A stretch of 64,000 nt of DNA. Origin: Bombyx mori (lineage: Eukaryota; Arthropoda; Insecta; Lepidoptera; Bombycidae). The DNA lies in the NCBI RefSeq assembly GCF_030269925.1, contig NC_085127.1, positions 1,929,501-1,993,500 of the forward strand, read 5' to 3'. Each line of letters opens with the position of its first letter. Position 1 is the first letter of the stretch. Of the stretch, positions 1 to 11,275 are shown one piece after another. A program made the position numbers and the translations under genes. Below the pieces are notes generated by a model. It did no database searches. It had not been told where the DNA came from and worked only from the letters and a program-made list of their open reading frames with translations.

Positions 1-1046
1 ATATTCCGCGCATCATCAAGTGCTTAGGGGGCTCGTGAAAACTCTCGTACGTGAAAGAAACACCTTTCCTATGTTCTTAAGCGGCCATTGCACCCGACTT
101 ACATAACACCAGGGGTACGGAGGTAACAAGAGGTGCGTCGACACACAGCCCGGTCGGTCACGGTAGAAAGACTTAACGGCTCTTCGGTTGCGTTTAGAAA
201 CGTACCTTAACGTTTTAACTTAAGCGTCAAATTCGTGGGACTCAAAATTTCGAGATGTACGCGAAGAAATGATTAATGATTCGTCTTACGCATCGGGTTG
301 ACAGGGGATGCGGAGTGGAGTGGGGAGGGTGTAAGGTTGATCGAACTGGAATTGGCAACGTTCATCGCAAGTTTGTTTTGGCCCAGTAATCTGTCATACT
401 ACAATGGTTTACGTTTAATCTATCATTCGCCAATGTTCAAATTCATTACATTCCGCATCGGTAATGAAAAAAGGTTGTACACATAATTCATATTAAAATA
501 ATTCAAATTTGCGTGTTTATTAAAAAAACGTTCGAAAAGACAATTTGAAATGGAGCACACTACTTCTGTGATCGATTCCTCAATAAAATATTAATCTTAG
601 TCGCTTTAAAATTGAGATCGAACTGCCTTGTATCGAGCGAGCGCATGTAACGTTTTGACCCAGTTAAAAGCAGACGTCTGAATTCAAAACTTATTTAAGA
701 CCTTGTTTTGAATGCGATAAAAGTTAAATTCATTCATCGGTTTACGGTGTTTGATACATTACGTACGGTGGTGACACGTGGCGTCTAGGGAATGTCGCGT
801 TCGAGCGAAAGAGAGAGCAGTCTCTTGTCTCAGTTGTTTATAGATACACATCTTCCGACGAAAGGGAAACGGTCAGACGAGTTATTTTCGATGTTCGTCC
901 TTTTTGTAAAGTACATACGCGCGTTTAATTTGTGTACAAGACCATCAATCGAATCGTTTCAGTTTTGAATTGAATTTAGAACGTTGTACGTAATTCACAA
1001 TCAAATGTTTTTCATAGATAAGCAAGAAGATTTTGTAAATGGACTA
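1..1046. other. Unannotated AT-rich DNA
   Basis: No supported gene or recognised repeat. Open frames are short and not protein-like. Confidence 0.5.
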
Positions 1047-1460
1047 TCTATATATTAATACGTGAAGCAAAAACTTTGTATCCCTTTTTACGGAAATTGC
1101 GCGGACGGAGGAGTATGGAATTTTTCACACTTATAGAGAATATAGAAGTGCACAATCCTAATATTTTTTTAAAATAATGCATAAAAGATTCATTAAATCA
1201 ATAAAGAAAACATTACACACACTACATACCATGTATTTGACGCACACACGCATGCATACTATTTATTGTCAAACTTTTGTTCTTGACGTCTGTTGTCAAA
1301 TTGAGAATAGATTAAATATTGTTTGTCTTTGTTAATATTTTTATAGTGTAGTCTTGGCGAAATTTGTGATTATAGAAGTATAAATTACAATCATAATAAT
1401 GTACAAAACTTACAATTCCAATTAATTATAGTCGAATTTCGACTACTGCGGGACCACTAG
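1047..1460 (+). mobile_element. Non-autonomous Helitron, family F, apparently complete (414 bp)
   Basis: The copy starts with TC (TCTATATATTAATACGTG) directly after an A, and ends in CTAG directly before a T, the A|T target preference of Helitrons. Near the 3' end an 8-bp perfect stem (TAGTCGAA / TTCGACTA, 1429-1445, one-base centre) sits about 12 bases before CTAG, as in Helitron terminators. There is no Rep/helicase frame, so it is non-autonomous. Related copies lie at 6920-7310, 16768-17172, 47048-47860 and 57569-57899. Confidence 0.85.
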
Positions 1461-1680
1461 TTTCATTTAACGTGTGTAAAATAATCAATTTTTTTTTTTA
1501 TAATCTATGGTAACTTGATTCATTTTAGTTATAGCGTCATCTACAAGACACAGATATAGGATACCTGTCATGGCTCCTCGTTTTCTTTTCTCTTTTCTGT
1601 TAATATACTATCTAATATTACTTACTGGTCTCATTTTATTGAAATCTCACTGCATCAACAAAAATGTACGGCATAATAAA

Positions 1681-1786
1681 CGGCCAGCGATTTGGTTGTG
1701 CCTCTATTGCTGATGTCCACGAGCGACAGTAACCATTTATCATCAGGTGGGCCGTATGCTCGTTTGGCTACAAAGCCGATAAAAAA
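1681..1786 (+). mobile_element. Family C LINE/SINE tail fragment
   Basis: Contains the reverse complement of the family C core 'gagcatacggcccacctgatg' and ends in an A run (gccgataaaaaa). It matches, with divergence, the copies at 11991-12109, 22312-22427, 38897-38965 and 56358-56440. No coding capacity; 5'-truncated. Confidence 0.6.
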
Positions 1787-2514
1787 CCCAAGTATTCAAA
1801 TAAATAAAATCGCCCGTCCGTAATATATCATCAGCGAAAGTCGAATATGATGAGGATACGACAGGTCTAGCTCGAGGAATTGTATATCAATAACATGCTC
1901 TGAAAAGTTTGTCTAAGCTACGTTATACAGAAAAAAAATTATTGCATTTCTTGAATTATTCGTTCGTATTGAAGTTTGCCGGTAACTTTAAAGTATACTT
2001 AATTTATTCTTGCAGAAGACTTGTTGTTTACCTGAAAAAAGAAAATCAATCATTAGTACGGATACAATTAGAAAATATAATCAAATAAATCGGTCAAGAA
2101 AAAACATAATTATTTTTTTATCTCTTTTTACTTTTCGGACGAAATAAAAGACACGTCCCTAAACAGTTAATAACATAATTTGTTTGTATAATATTGACAT
2201 AGTAGAAATAGTAAAAAGATATTTTTTTTTTCATTCCATACTTCCTTAAGTATCAAATAACAAAATAAAAAATAAAATCGAAATCGTTAATTTGTAAAAA
2301 CATTTTGATGCATCGATTAATCTGACCACCAAAGCGTGCGAGTCTAATGAACCGGACTGTAACATAAGGTGATGGGTGCTGGTAGCTTGGTGGGTGGGTG
2401 CCGGAGTCGCAACAAGGTCGTTCGGTTGCAAAAACTTGACACTTACGATCACACGCGCAGAGCGTGATAAGACAGTAAGTACAAGCGTTGCGAGACTGCG
2501 GGCTCCTCCCACAT
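1787..2514. other. Unannotated AT-rich DNA
   Basis: Nothing recognised beyond short A/T runs. Confidence 0.45.
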
Positions 2515-2754
2515 ATTTTTTTATTGCTTAGATGGGTGAATGAGCTCACAGCCCACCTGGTGTTAAGTGGTTACTGGAGCCCATAGACATCTACAAGGTA
2601 AATGCGCCACCCACCTTGAGACATAAGTTGTAAGGTCTCAGTATAGTTACAACGGCTGCTCCGCCCTTCAAAACGAAACGCATTACTGCTTCACGGCAGA
2701 AATAGGCAGGGTGGTGGTACCCACCCGCGCGGACTCACAATAGGTCCTACCACC
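2515..2754 (-). mobile_element. Family A SINE tail unit
   Basis: Poly-T at the left (= 3' A-tail), then the family core from 'attgcttagatgggtg' through 'tgcttcacggcagaaatagg' to 'aggtcctaccacca'. The 5' boundary is the one shared by most family A copies. It directly abuts the family B copy starting at about 2757. Confidence 0.85.
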
Positions 2755-2756
2755 AT

Positions 2757-3024
2757 ATGTGGCGGGTAGCCATCATACATTCTCATCTAACCCGGCCGAA
2801 GGGCTCGGCGAGTAAATTAACCCACAGACACAGCCCACTGAGTTTCTCGCCGGATCTTCTCAGTGGGTCGCGTTTCCAATCCGGTGGTAGATTCTGCGAA
2901 GCACTGCTCACTGCTCTTGCTAGGGCCAGTGTTAGCAACACTCCGGTTTGAGCCCCGTGAGCTCACCTACACGTTAGGGTGAAGCTGAAATAGCCTATCA
3001 AGGCTATCAGCATAAGAAAAAAAA
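2757..3024 (+). mobile_element. Family B SINE-like element, joined to a short B' 5' module
   Basis: The 5' end carries 'ggcgggtagccatcatac', the start of module B'. A short unique join follows, then the B body (cagcccactgagtttctcgc ... ggtggtagattctgcgaag ... gaagctgaaatagcct) and an A run at 3015-3024. It is the most complete single-piece B copy here, and the join suggests B and B' are parts of one longer element with an internal deletion. I remember this as a silkworm Bm1-type repeat; the name needs checking. Confidence 0.75.
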
Positions 3025-3713
3025 GTAGTTTTTTTTTATAAACACCTTTATTAAATTTTTTGTTTTGTATAAATCAATATACAATTAATCAAGGATCATG
3101 GAAAAGAATTAGTTGTCTATTATCTATACACTGTGGCTTTATGAATGGACCTCTTTCGTATATGTAATCACTGAGTATTAAATAGAAAAAGTTGTTTAAA
3201 ACCGGTCGAATAAATTTATAGCTAAATTTTAAACCGGTATAAATTATATTACAAGTCTTTAATCAAACGATTATTTGATTAAACGACTATTCCTAAAGCC
3301 CACCTCCTTATCAAAATAGTTGATACTATTTTAATTTTTGTAAACGCACTGACTTTTTTACACTGTGTCCCTCAAAAGATTATGTCCTCAGATTCGGTTG
3401 GAGTGTCACATCACATCACTGCGCTCGACTTATAACTTATTTATAATGCTGACAAATATAGGTATGCATACGATAAAACAACAAAACGACTTTAAAGAAC
3501 CTTGATGCATTCGAATTGTTCTACGAAATAAATGCATAGGTACGTACATATGTACATATCAAATGGCATCAATACAATTTTTTGTTTGTTACCACTGCAC
3601 GCGGCTGTTTCTGCCGTGTAACAAGGAGAATTCCGGTTTAAGTTGGGAGTTTTTGTTTTCCGTGTGTCGCGTGTCTCGCCGTCCTCCCATTATTCTACGA
3701 CCAAGCCTGTGTC
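3025..3713. other. Unannotated AT-rich DNA
   Basis: No supported gene or known repeat seen. Confidence 0.45.
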
Positions 3714-3890
3714 CAGTGTGCTTAGTGTGAGTTATTTAACTTTCTCGATAGCGTAAAAGTTAACTCAAATTTGTATGCAGTTGGAACAGCGCCCCTAGCG
3801 GCAAACGTAGGTAAACGTTCCACCTCCATACAAATTGGAGTTAACTTTTACGCTATCGAGAACGATAAAAAACTCGCACTAAGCAAACTG
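3714..3890. mobile_element. Palindromic MITE-like element, 177 bp
   Basis: The left arm 3714-3777 and right arm 3827-3890 are inverted copies about 64 bases long with a few mismatches. Both contain 'ctcgatagcgtaaaagttaa' in opposite orientation and end in 'gcttagtg'-type termini. The 49-base centre includes 'aacagcgcccctagcgg'. No coding capacity. I recall a very similar foldback repeat being common in moths. Confidence 0.8.
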
Positions 3891-4304
3891 ATGTGTTGAT
3901 AATTTCCATAAAAGTTCCGTCAACTTCATCGCTACGTAGAATCGAACAGGTGACCTTGCTAGCCAACGGTCACCACTGACTGACTCGCATTTTCTCACAC
4001 ACGTACCCATATTTCCGGTTATATCATAATGTTTGTCATTCTTATCATAAAAACTAAGTTTTTTCTAGAAGTGACTAATTCATAAAGTGCATCGAACTTT
4101 AATACAGACATATATACCGTACAATAGGTATTTACGCGATTGCCTACGTGATAAAAAACGTTTTTATATCATTGCAAGGAAATTAACGAAACCGGTCGTT
4201 TTAGTTTCGGTGGCTACGTAGTTCATTTGAAATATCTAATTTAAATTCAAATTGGAGCACAATTAAATATAATTTTGTATCACAAGGAAAAATATTGTTG
4301 TTGA
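3891..4304. other. Unannotated DNA
   Basis: No gene or recognised repeat. Confidence 0.4.
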
Positions 4305-4560
4305 AATTCACTTCTCTTTTTCTCCACCTTATCCCACTAGGTAGGGTCGGCACAGCTAATTTTTCTCTTCCATGCTCTTCTATCAGCCGTCATCTCAACA
4401 CTCACTCCTCTCTCTCTCATATCGTCATTCACACACCCAATCCATGTCTCCTTCGGTCGCCCTCTTCCCCCTCTACCTTTTACTACCATTTCCATACATC
4501 TCCTAGTCACACGCATCTTCTATCTACGCATCACATGTCCATACCACGCTAACCGTCCGC
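4305..4560 (-). pseudogene. RTE-like LINE reverse-transcriptase ORF, C-terminal remnant
   Basis: Read on the minus strand, the frame gives WYGHVMRR, a basic stretch (GRGGRGRPKETWI) and a terminal ...SCADPT before a stop. This is the usual C-terminal tail of RTE-type non-LTR retrotransposon polyproteins. One internal stop follows WYGHVMRR, so it is dead. The same family is seen at 12350-12704. The catalytic reverse-transcriptase core is absent (5' truncated). Confidence 0.75.
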
Positions 4561-5140
4561 TCCTTAATTTGTTGTTTACCTGGGCCCCTTGTTGTTGAAA
4601 TTCACTATTGCCGACAAATAATTGTACATATAGTAAAAAAGTTTCAATTACAACGGTGCGTAGGTTTACGCTTTGTAAGCTGCCGAGATCATAGGAAATT
4701 TAAGCATAATTTTTTTATCTGATAATAATAGTACAAAACGTCGCTTCCGGAGTGTCGCGGCATAGTGTACGCGAAATCTGTCCAGCACAAACCACGGTCA
4801 AGGACGGTATTAAATATTGCACCACTATTAAATATTTGGGATAGCCCGCGATACATAAAAATAATAATTATGTTCGGAGAGCATGTTGTGTTGGGTGAAT
4901 GCACCACGCGCCGTGGCCCGGTTGGCCCCTCGCCAACTCTCACGGTAAACGCACCTAATCACTGGGCACGCTTTTTAGTATGCTCCTGATGACTTATAAA
5001 CGCCCGCTCAACAATATTTAATTCCCGTCCTAGCTGCTATCCTAGTATCCACACTGGTTTTTAATTCCTAAATAGCTGGATCACAGCGTCATTTACCCGA
5101 TTTAAAAGTATGTGGACAAATAATTTAATAATTTATTTAT
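4561..5140. other. Unannotated DNA
   Basis: Overlapping short frames on both strands, none protein-like; no repeat recognised. Confidence 0.4.
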
Positions 5141-5572
5141 TTTTTATTGCTTAGATAGGTGGACGAGCTCACAGCCTACCTGGTGTTAAGTGGTTACTGG
5201 AGCCCATAGACATTTACAACGTAAATGCGCCACCCACCTTGAGATAAAGTTCTAAGATCTCAGTATAGTTACAACGGCTACCCCACCCTTCAAACCGAAA
5301 CGCTTTACTGCTTCACGGCAGAAATAGGCAGGGTGGTGGTACCTACCCGCGCGGACTCACAAAAAGTCCTACCACCAGTAATTACGCAAATTATAATTAT
5401 GCATGTTTCATTTTTATTACACGATGTTATTCCTTCAGCGTGGAAGTCAATTGTGAATATTTGTTGAGTACGTATTTCATTAGAAAAATTGGTACCCGCC
5501 TGCGGGATTCGAACACTGGTGCATCGCTCAACACGAATGCACCACGTCTTATCCTTTAGGCCACGACAACTT
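5141..5572 (-). mobile_element. Family A SINE, full-length composite with tRNA-like head
   Basis: From 3' to 5' on the plus strand: poly-T, family A tail (to about 5381), a body with 'ttattacacgatgttat', then a tRNA-related head at 5491-5572. The head contains the antisense of an RNA polymerase III B box (gggattcgaac, 5504-5514) and of an A-box-like 'tggcctaaaggata'. Length is about 430 bp, as expected for a tRNA-derived SINE. A nearly identical full copy lies at 58877-59326. No protein. Confidence 0.85.
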
Positions 5573-5913
5573 CTGATTTTACATCGCAGACAGTTCAATC
5601 TAAGATATAGACGAATCACCATGATCGCTGAGCAAAACACAAAAGCCAAATCAAAATAAACAATTTTCCCATCCCAGCTCCGAAATACGACATTGGGGCA
5701 GTAAATTGTGCAATACGTACATATTTGGTATTGCACGTACTTAGATATGAGGTGATAGTGTTATCGGTCGTCCAACCCGCGCGGTGCACTGACATAGACC
5801 TTACCTTATGGTGGGCACCGAAATATCTCGACGTAAAATTGAACATTGTATAAAAACGTGACAATGCGATTTGAACATCGCTTTTTTTTATGTCTAACGT
5901 ACATATTATTATA
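5573..5913. other. Unannotated DNA
   Basis: Nothing recognised between the SINE head and the Helitron cluster. Confidence 0.4.
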
Positions 5914-6143
5914 CTAGCTGGTCCGGCAAACGTTGTTTTGCGATATAAATTATTTCTAGGAAAGATAAATAACCTAGATACCGACTCCGCCGTGCTCCGC
6001 TTGGTCCTATTGGTCTTAGCGTGATGTTATATAGCCTTCCTCAATAAATGAGCTATCTGACACTGGAAGAATCTTTCCAATCGGACCAGTAGTTCCTGAG
6101 ATTAGCGCGTTTAAACAAACAAACTCTTCAGCTTTATAATATT
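5914..6143 (-). mobile_element. Helitron-like non-autonomous element, 5' end eroded
   Basis: Begins ACTAGCTGGTCCGGCAAACG, the reverse complement of a Helitron 3' terminus ending CTAG|T. It runs to 'agctttataatatta', the antisense of the common moth Helitron 5' end. The final TC is missing where the next element starts at 6145. Confidence 0.65.
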
Positions 6144-6144
6144 A

Positions 6145-6350
6145 CTAGCGACCCGGCCTCGCTTCGCTTTGGAAACTGTAATTTATTATTCATTTCTCTA
6201 CTATTTAATGGATGTTATTATACATATAAACCTTCCTCTTCAATCACTCTATCTATTAAACAAACCGCATCAAAATCCGTTGCGTAGTTTTAAAGATTTA
6301 AGCATACATAGGGACAGAAAAAAGCGACTTTGTTTTATACTATGTAGTGA
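6145..6350 (-). mobile_element. Helitron-like non-autonomous element, about 206 bp
   Basis: Inverted counterpart of 8251-8463. It begins ACTAGCGACCCGG and ends TACTATGTAGTGA, the reverse complement of TCACTACATAGTA. Its expected T flank is not present at 6351, so the site has mutated or been rearranged. Confidence 0.7.
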
Positions 6351-6649
6351 AGTACAGATACGTAATTCTATTACAACATAGAACACTTCAGTTTATTGTA
6401 ATATGCAAATTTCATGACTAGCCAAATAATATCAGTAGGTCTTATTCTGCGCTAGTACAAAATGCCCTGTCGAAGGTCGTCTGAATCAAAATTGAATAGT
6501 TCATAAATCTCGTATTAAAGCAGCGTAGCCAAAATTATTAGTAAAACACAATCTTTGTTGTGACTAGTACCTTTTGAGTATGTCTTTACAATGTCCGTTC
6601 TATACAATGTAACTTCTAAAATTCTACCAACGTTATGATTTTAATTTAA
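6351..6649. other. Unannotated DNA between Helitrons
   Basis: No recognised feature. Confidence 0.4.
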
Positions 6650-6915
6650 TCTATACTAATATTATAAAGAGGAAAGATTTGTTTGTTTGTTTGTATTGAA
6701 TAGGCTCCGAAACTACTGAACCGATTTAAAAAATTCTTTCACTGTTGGAAAGCTACGCAATCCCCGGGTGACATAGGCTATATTTATTATATTTTCAAAA
6801 AAAATTGGGATCCTTACTGAAACTCCAATAATGTAACCCAATGTGTAAAAAAATTATCTAAAATTCTTTACATCCCGTGCGCTACTTCCCAAGCAAAGCC
6901 GGGGCGGTCCGCTAG
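6650..6915 (+). mobile_element. Helitron-like element of the common moth 'TCTATACTAATATTATAAAG' type
   Basis: Starts TCTATACTAATATTATAAAG after an A (6649). It ends GGTCCGCTAG before T (6916) and contains a 'ttgtttgtttgttt' tract. No open frame. Only four bases separate it from the next Helitron. Confidence 0.8.
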
Positions 6916-6919
6916 TTTA

Positions 6920-7310
6920 TCTATATATTAATACGTGAAGCAAAAACTTTGTACCCCTTTTTACGAAATATGCATAGACGGAGTTTGAAATTTCCCATAC
7001 ATATAGAGAATATAGCGAAGGAGTGCACAATTGTACTTTTTAAAAAAAATGCATTAATAATACAATTAAACAATAAATAAAAACGCTACACACACTACCA
7101 TGTATTTGACACACACACACATATGAATACTCAATTTTTATTGTCAAATTGTGAATAGGTTAATATTGTTTATTTGTCTATAATGTAATCTTGGCGAAAT
7201 CTGTGATTAAAGTAAAGAATAAATAGTCTTTGACAATAGAACCTTAATAACGCTCAAACTTATAATTTCAATTAATTATAGTCGAATTTCGACTACTGCG
7301 AGACCGCTAG
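6920..7310 (+). mobile_element. Non-autonomous Helitron, family F, complete ends (391 bp)
   Basis: Same termini as 1047-1460: TC after A at 6919, the tagtcgaa/ttcgacta stem near the end, and CTAG at 7307-7310 before T. Small internal deletions relative to the 1047 copy. Confidence 0.85.
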
Positions 7311-7770
7311 TTTAAATAAAAACTCGGACACTAATTGAATAGCTTCAGTTCCCAATGGATTTAAAATGGCGTTAAGAAAAATAAGAATAATGCCTAAGAT
7401 CTAATAAAACTCGGAGTCCGAGGCTATTTAAAATCGATGTTAGTTCCTCAAGTACACAGGGTACAATGTCCACGAGTCTATCACGCGTTATTCACATCAC
7501 GTACATATAATTCTAGGCTTTATTGGTCCGCCGGCAGAATATCAAAGATACTGTTGAGCGGACCTACCAGGGCACCATGACTAGCTAGGAGCGTTTAGAT
7601 TCTGATAACTCGGTGCCTACGACCTCCTCCATTGCCGAATTCTCGTGTTTCCGGATGGATACATATTTGCCTGCCAGGGCCGTATTTGGTTATTTTGAAT
7701 TGAAAAATAAAGATCGTTATATTAGGACATAAAAAATATCATTAGTATTGCTATTAAAATTGTTGGGGTA
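7311..7770. other. Unannotated DNA
   Basis: No gene or repeat recognised. Confidence 0.4.
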
Positions 7771-8125
7771 ACGATTGGTTGATTTTGAAAATCTTTTGGC
7801 CTGAGACGATCACTAACAAAGAGCTGTGGAGGATCACCAAGCAGACACCAATGGAGAAGGAGATCGTTAAGCGGAAGTTGCACTGGATTGGTCGCATATT
7901 GAGTAAGCCCGATACCCACCTATCCAAGAGAGCACTGACCTGGAAAGTGTCTGGCAAAGGAAGAGAGGCCGTCCCAGAATAACTTGGCGTCAATCGGTGG
8001 AGCAGGAGCTAGGAGTCTTGAGCAGGACGTGGGAGAAGATAGAACAGACTGCCCAAGACCGATGTAAATAGAAGGATTTGATTCGAGTCCTACACCCCAG
8101 CAGAGGGTAAAAGGAAAGAAAGAAG
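7771..8125 (+). pseudogene. LINE ORF C-terminal remnant (ITNKELW / KRALTWKVS family)
   Basis: The plus frame reads TNKELWRITKQTPMEKEI..., then RKLHWIGRILSKPDTHLSKR and ALTWKVSGK. After a frameshift, parts of a 'SVEQELG' stretch follow. These are typical C-terminal sequences of moth non-LTR retrotransposon polyproteins. A second fragment at 11399-11590 shares KRALTWKVS and continues with TTWRRSVEQELGVLG. Frameshifted and 5'-truncated, hence inactive. Confidence 0.7.
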
Positions 8126-8250
8126 AAGAATACTAAAATTACCTGCAATCGAAAACAGTGAAGAACGGGCTTAAAATCAGACGAAAAATATGTAAACCTC
8201 GATTAGGAGGATCGACTTAGGTGATGCAGATAGAAAGAAATGGATGAATA

Positions 8251-8463
8251 TCACTACATAGTATAAAACAAAGTCGCTTTCTCTGTCCCTATATCCCTAT
8301 GTATGCTTAAATCTTTAAAACTACGCAACGGATTTTGATGCGTTGTTTTTTATAGATAGAGTGATTGAAGAGGAAGGTTTATATGTATAATAACATCCAT
8401 TAAATAGTGGAGAAATCAATAATAAATTACAGTTTCCAAAGCGAAGCGAGGGCGGGTCGCTAG
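8251..8463 (+). mobile_element. Helitron-like non-autonomous element, 213 bp
   Basis: Starts TCACTACATAGTATAAAAC after A8250 and ends GGTCGCTAG before T8464. Near-identical in inverted orientation to 6145-6350. Non-coding. Confidence 0.8.
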
Positions 8464-9751
8464 TACTTCATAAACAGGGTTCAGTTGTGTTACGTCCCGT
8501 GTCCAATGGAGGACAAATGTGAGCGATTAATGAAAAAAGTTTGAAGAAGAGGTTTTAAATACCGTTCGTCGGAATGTAAATTTATACCTGACTTATTGTT
8601 TTAGCGACAAGTACAAACTACGTCAATTAATAACACAGCTGTAACATGCGCCACGTACCGGCGACGGAGGCTCTTTTATCAGATTGATTGTCGATCCTGG
8701 CTAGACATATTGCATGAATGAAATTGATATCATACAACAAATCAAGGTCAATTAAAGTTAAAGCAGATATTTCATTGATTCATCACGATCAGTTGTTTTA
8801 GTATGAAATAAGACAAACCAACAAAGTTTTCTCATTTATAGTTCTACTTTATGTTCATTGTATATCCATTTATATTTGTATTAAACATATTATTATAGGC
8901 ATTTATAAGTTTTTTATATTCTTGTTATAATTACCTACGTCCAATCCTGTGTTCGGTGAGGTCAGATCAAGCAGTTGCGTAACTATGAATTTGATATTTC
9001 TTTGTTTATAATTTTGTCGCCGAATATATTTGCAAATTTTTATTCTAAAGGTGAATGCCGAATTCTTCTCACTGAGATCATTGTATATTCAATGAACATT
9101 AGTGAAAATTACTTATGAAGCAATAAAAATATCAATATTCGGAATCACACCTAAAATATTTTTTTAATGTAAATCTTAATAAAATATCAACTAATATCTA
9201 GATCTGAAACCATTGACATACATGATATAAGTTAATAGTATTTTTACGCTTTTAATTTTGATTTTAATAATAAATAAAAATCCGTTTAACGATCGAACTA
9301 ATTTTTGTACTTTAAAAGTACAATATAAATAGTTCATGTAAGAACACCCACCAATATATTTGTAAAACATTGAATCAAACTTATGTCTAGTTGAGTTCAT
9401 TATAAATAAATAAAAAAAATGAAAAACTAGAACATTCCATTTCGTATCGTATTACTAACAGGTTTGAGTTTTGTTTCCCCTACTAAGTCCCCCATAGCGA
9501 CACGGTAACTTCCTTTCAATGCAGGTCATATACAAATCGGTACAGACCCCTAGGTGGCCAGGTGGTACCGCCTCAGAAACTGGAGTACGTCGAACAAAGC
9601 GATACCATCTGACCTTGGACTCGCTGTTCGGTAATGACTACGAGCCAACCGTCTTTGCGATTTTATTAGACAGGTCGGTGGTACAGCGAGCTGCGATAGA
9701 TACTAAGTAACAAGCTAGATCAAACATTATTAGCATTTACGAACATTACAT
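8464..9751. other. Unannotated AT-rich DNA
   Basis: About 1.3 kb with no supported gene or recognised repeat. Confidence 0.45.
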
Positions 9752-9996
9752 TACTGGTGGTAGGACCTCTTGTGAGTCCGCACGGGTAGGTACCACCACC
9801 CTGCCTATTTCTGCCGTGAAGCAGTAATGCGTTTCGGTTTGAAGGGTAGGGCAGCCGTTGTAACTATACTTGAGACCTTAGAACTTAACTCGAGGTGGGT
9901 GGCGCATTTACGTTGTAGATGTCTATAGGCTCTAGTAACCACTTAACACCAGGTGGGCTGTGAGCTCGTCTACCCATCTAAGCAATAAAAAAAAAA
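9752..9996 (+). mobile_element. Family A SINE tail unit
   Basis: Starts at the common boundary (tactggtggtaggacctctt) and ends 'atctaagcaat' plus a 10-A tail. Well preserved. Confidence 0.88.
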
Positions 9997-10627
9997 GAAC
10001 TGTGGCATGAAATGCAATAAACACATGAATTAATGTACGTATTTTTCATGGACACACGATACGCGATACTGAATAATGATCGAAAATTATACACATACAT
10101 TTAACACAAAACAATGGAAAATTGTCTCAAACGAAACAAGGTGTTGGAGTGTTGTGACACATCACTAAATTACTGACAAATAATGTATAAAAACCAATTG
10201 ATATGCCAAGCGGTTTCCTCCAGCGGCGGATATTATTCACTAACAGTATCTATTTACAATTCACCTTACTTGTGAACGCTTTGAGATTCAGATCGCGTTC
10301 GCTTAGCGTATGCAGTATAATGATGTCTTTAGCACGATGTTTATATTATAAGTGCTATGAATGGCTTTGGATCGCGAATTTTAATAAAATTTAGTTTTAT
10401 TACGTTTGATGTGTGCTGTGTGTCTTAAGGTTGGTTTGGTTGTTCTTTAACTATGTGGAGCAAATTTATGTTTTTATATGTATTCACTAATGTATTTTAG
10501 TTAGTAACTTTGGAATGTTTTAATGTATATATATTTTTTAATTATAATCGGCAGTGCTTTATTTCATTTTAAGGCATTTACGTATTGAGGGAAAACAGTC
10601 AGGTGCTTCCAACTTCAAAGTTAAGGC
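9997..10627. other. Unannotated DNA
   Basis: Short frames only; nothing recognised. Confidence 0.4.
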
Positions 10628-10862
10628 ATTCTATTCTATCAGCCCACAGACGTCCACTGCTACACACAGGCGTCCCCCAAGCCTCGCCACAAAAATCGGT
10701 CCTGCGTTGCTTGCATCCAGCGGATCCCCGCGAACCTCAATAGATCGTCGGTCCGTCTTGTGGGAGACCGCTACGCTTGTGGGCTATGTCTTCAGGATAC
10801 GCGATCACAACTCCAGAACTTTCCGGTCCCAACCGCTATCCGTTCTACGAGCAATGTGCCCT
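10628..10862 (-). pseudogene. RTE-like LINE C-terminal remnant
   Basis: The plus strand shows the antisense of a well-known moth LINE tail (cagcccacagacgtccactg ... gcatccagcggatccccgcg ... gatcgtcggtccg). From memory, that region encodes the ...GRPPTRWTDDLV... C-terminal segment. It is 5'-truncated and mutated, with no intact frame. Confidence 0.6.
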
Positions 10863-11070
10863 AAATACATACACATATACCTTAATCTGGCTATATAAGG
10901 AGGGCTATTCTAATTTATTGAAGCGGAATGGTCTTTATCACCTTTTTCTCGTAGGTCCGCGGTTTTTTTTTGTCCGCAACAATAACTCCGAGGTCGGTGA
11001 CTACTTCAACATTCGGGTATAACCTTTACGAGTTTTATTAATACGAATATATAAAATTAAACTGCTCAGC

Positions 11071-11275
11071 CGTGATTTTTTGTATTGCATAGATGGGTGG
11101 ACATAGACATCTGTAACGTAAATGCCGCCACCCACCTTGAGATATGAGTTCTAAGGTCTCACTTTTAACAGTACAACGGATGCCGTGCCCTTCAAACCGA
11201 AATGCATTTGCTTCACGGCAAATATAGGCGAGGTGATGGAACCTACCCGTGCACAAAACGTCCTACCACCAGTAA
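11071..11275 (-). mobile_element. Family A SINE tail unit, internally deleted
   Basis: Matches both ends (tattgcatagatgggtgg ... gtcctaccaccagta) but lacks the roughly 40-base 'gagctcacagcccacctg' segment. Several other substitutions mark it as an older copy. Confidence 0.8.

Noticed and set aside
7779..7982. A host gene reading TNKELWRITKQTPMEKEI
   Set aside because: The sequence is the C-terminal end of a moth non-LTR retrotransposon polyprotein and recurs at 11399-11590.
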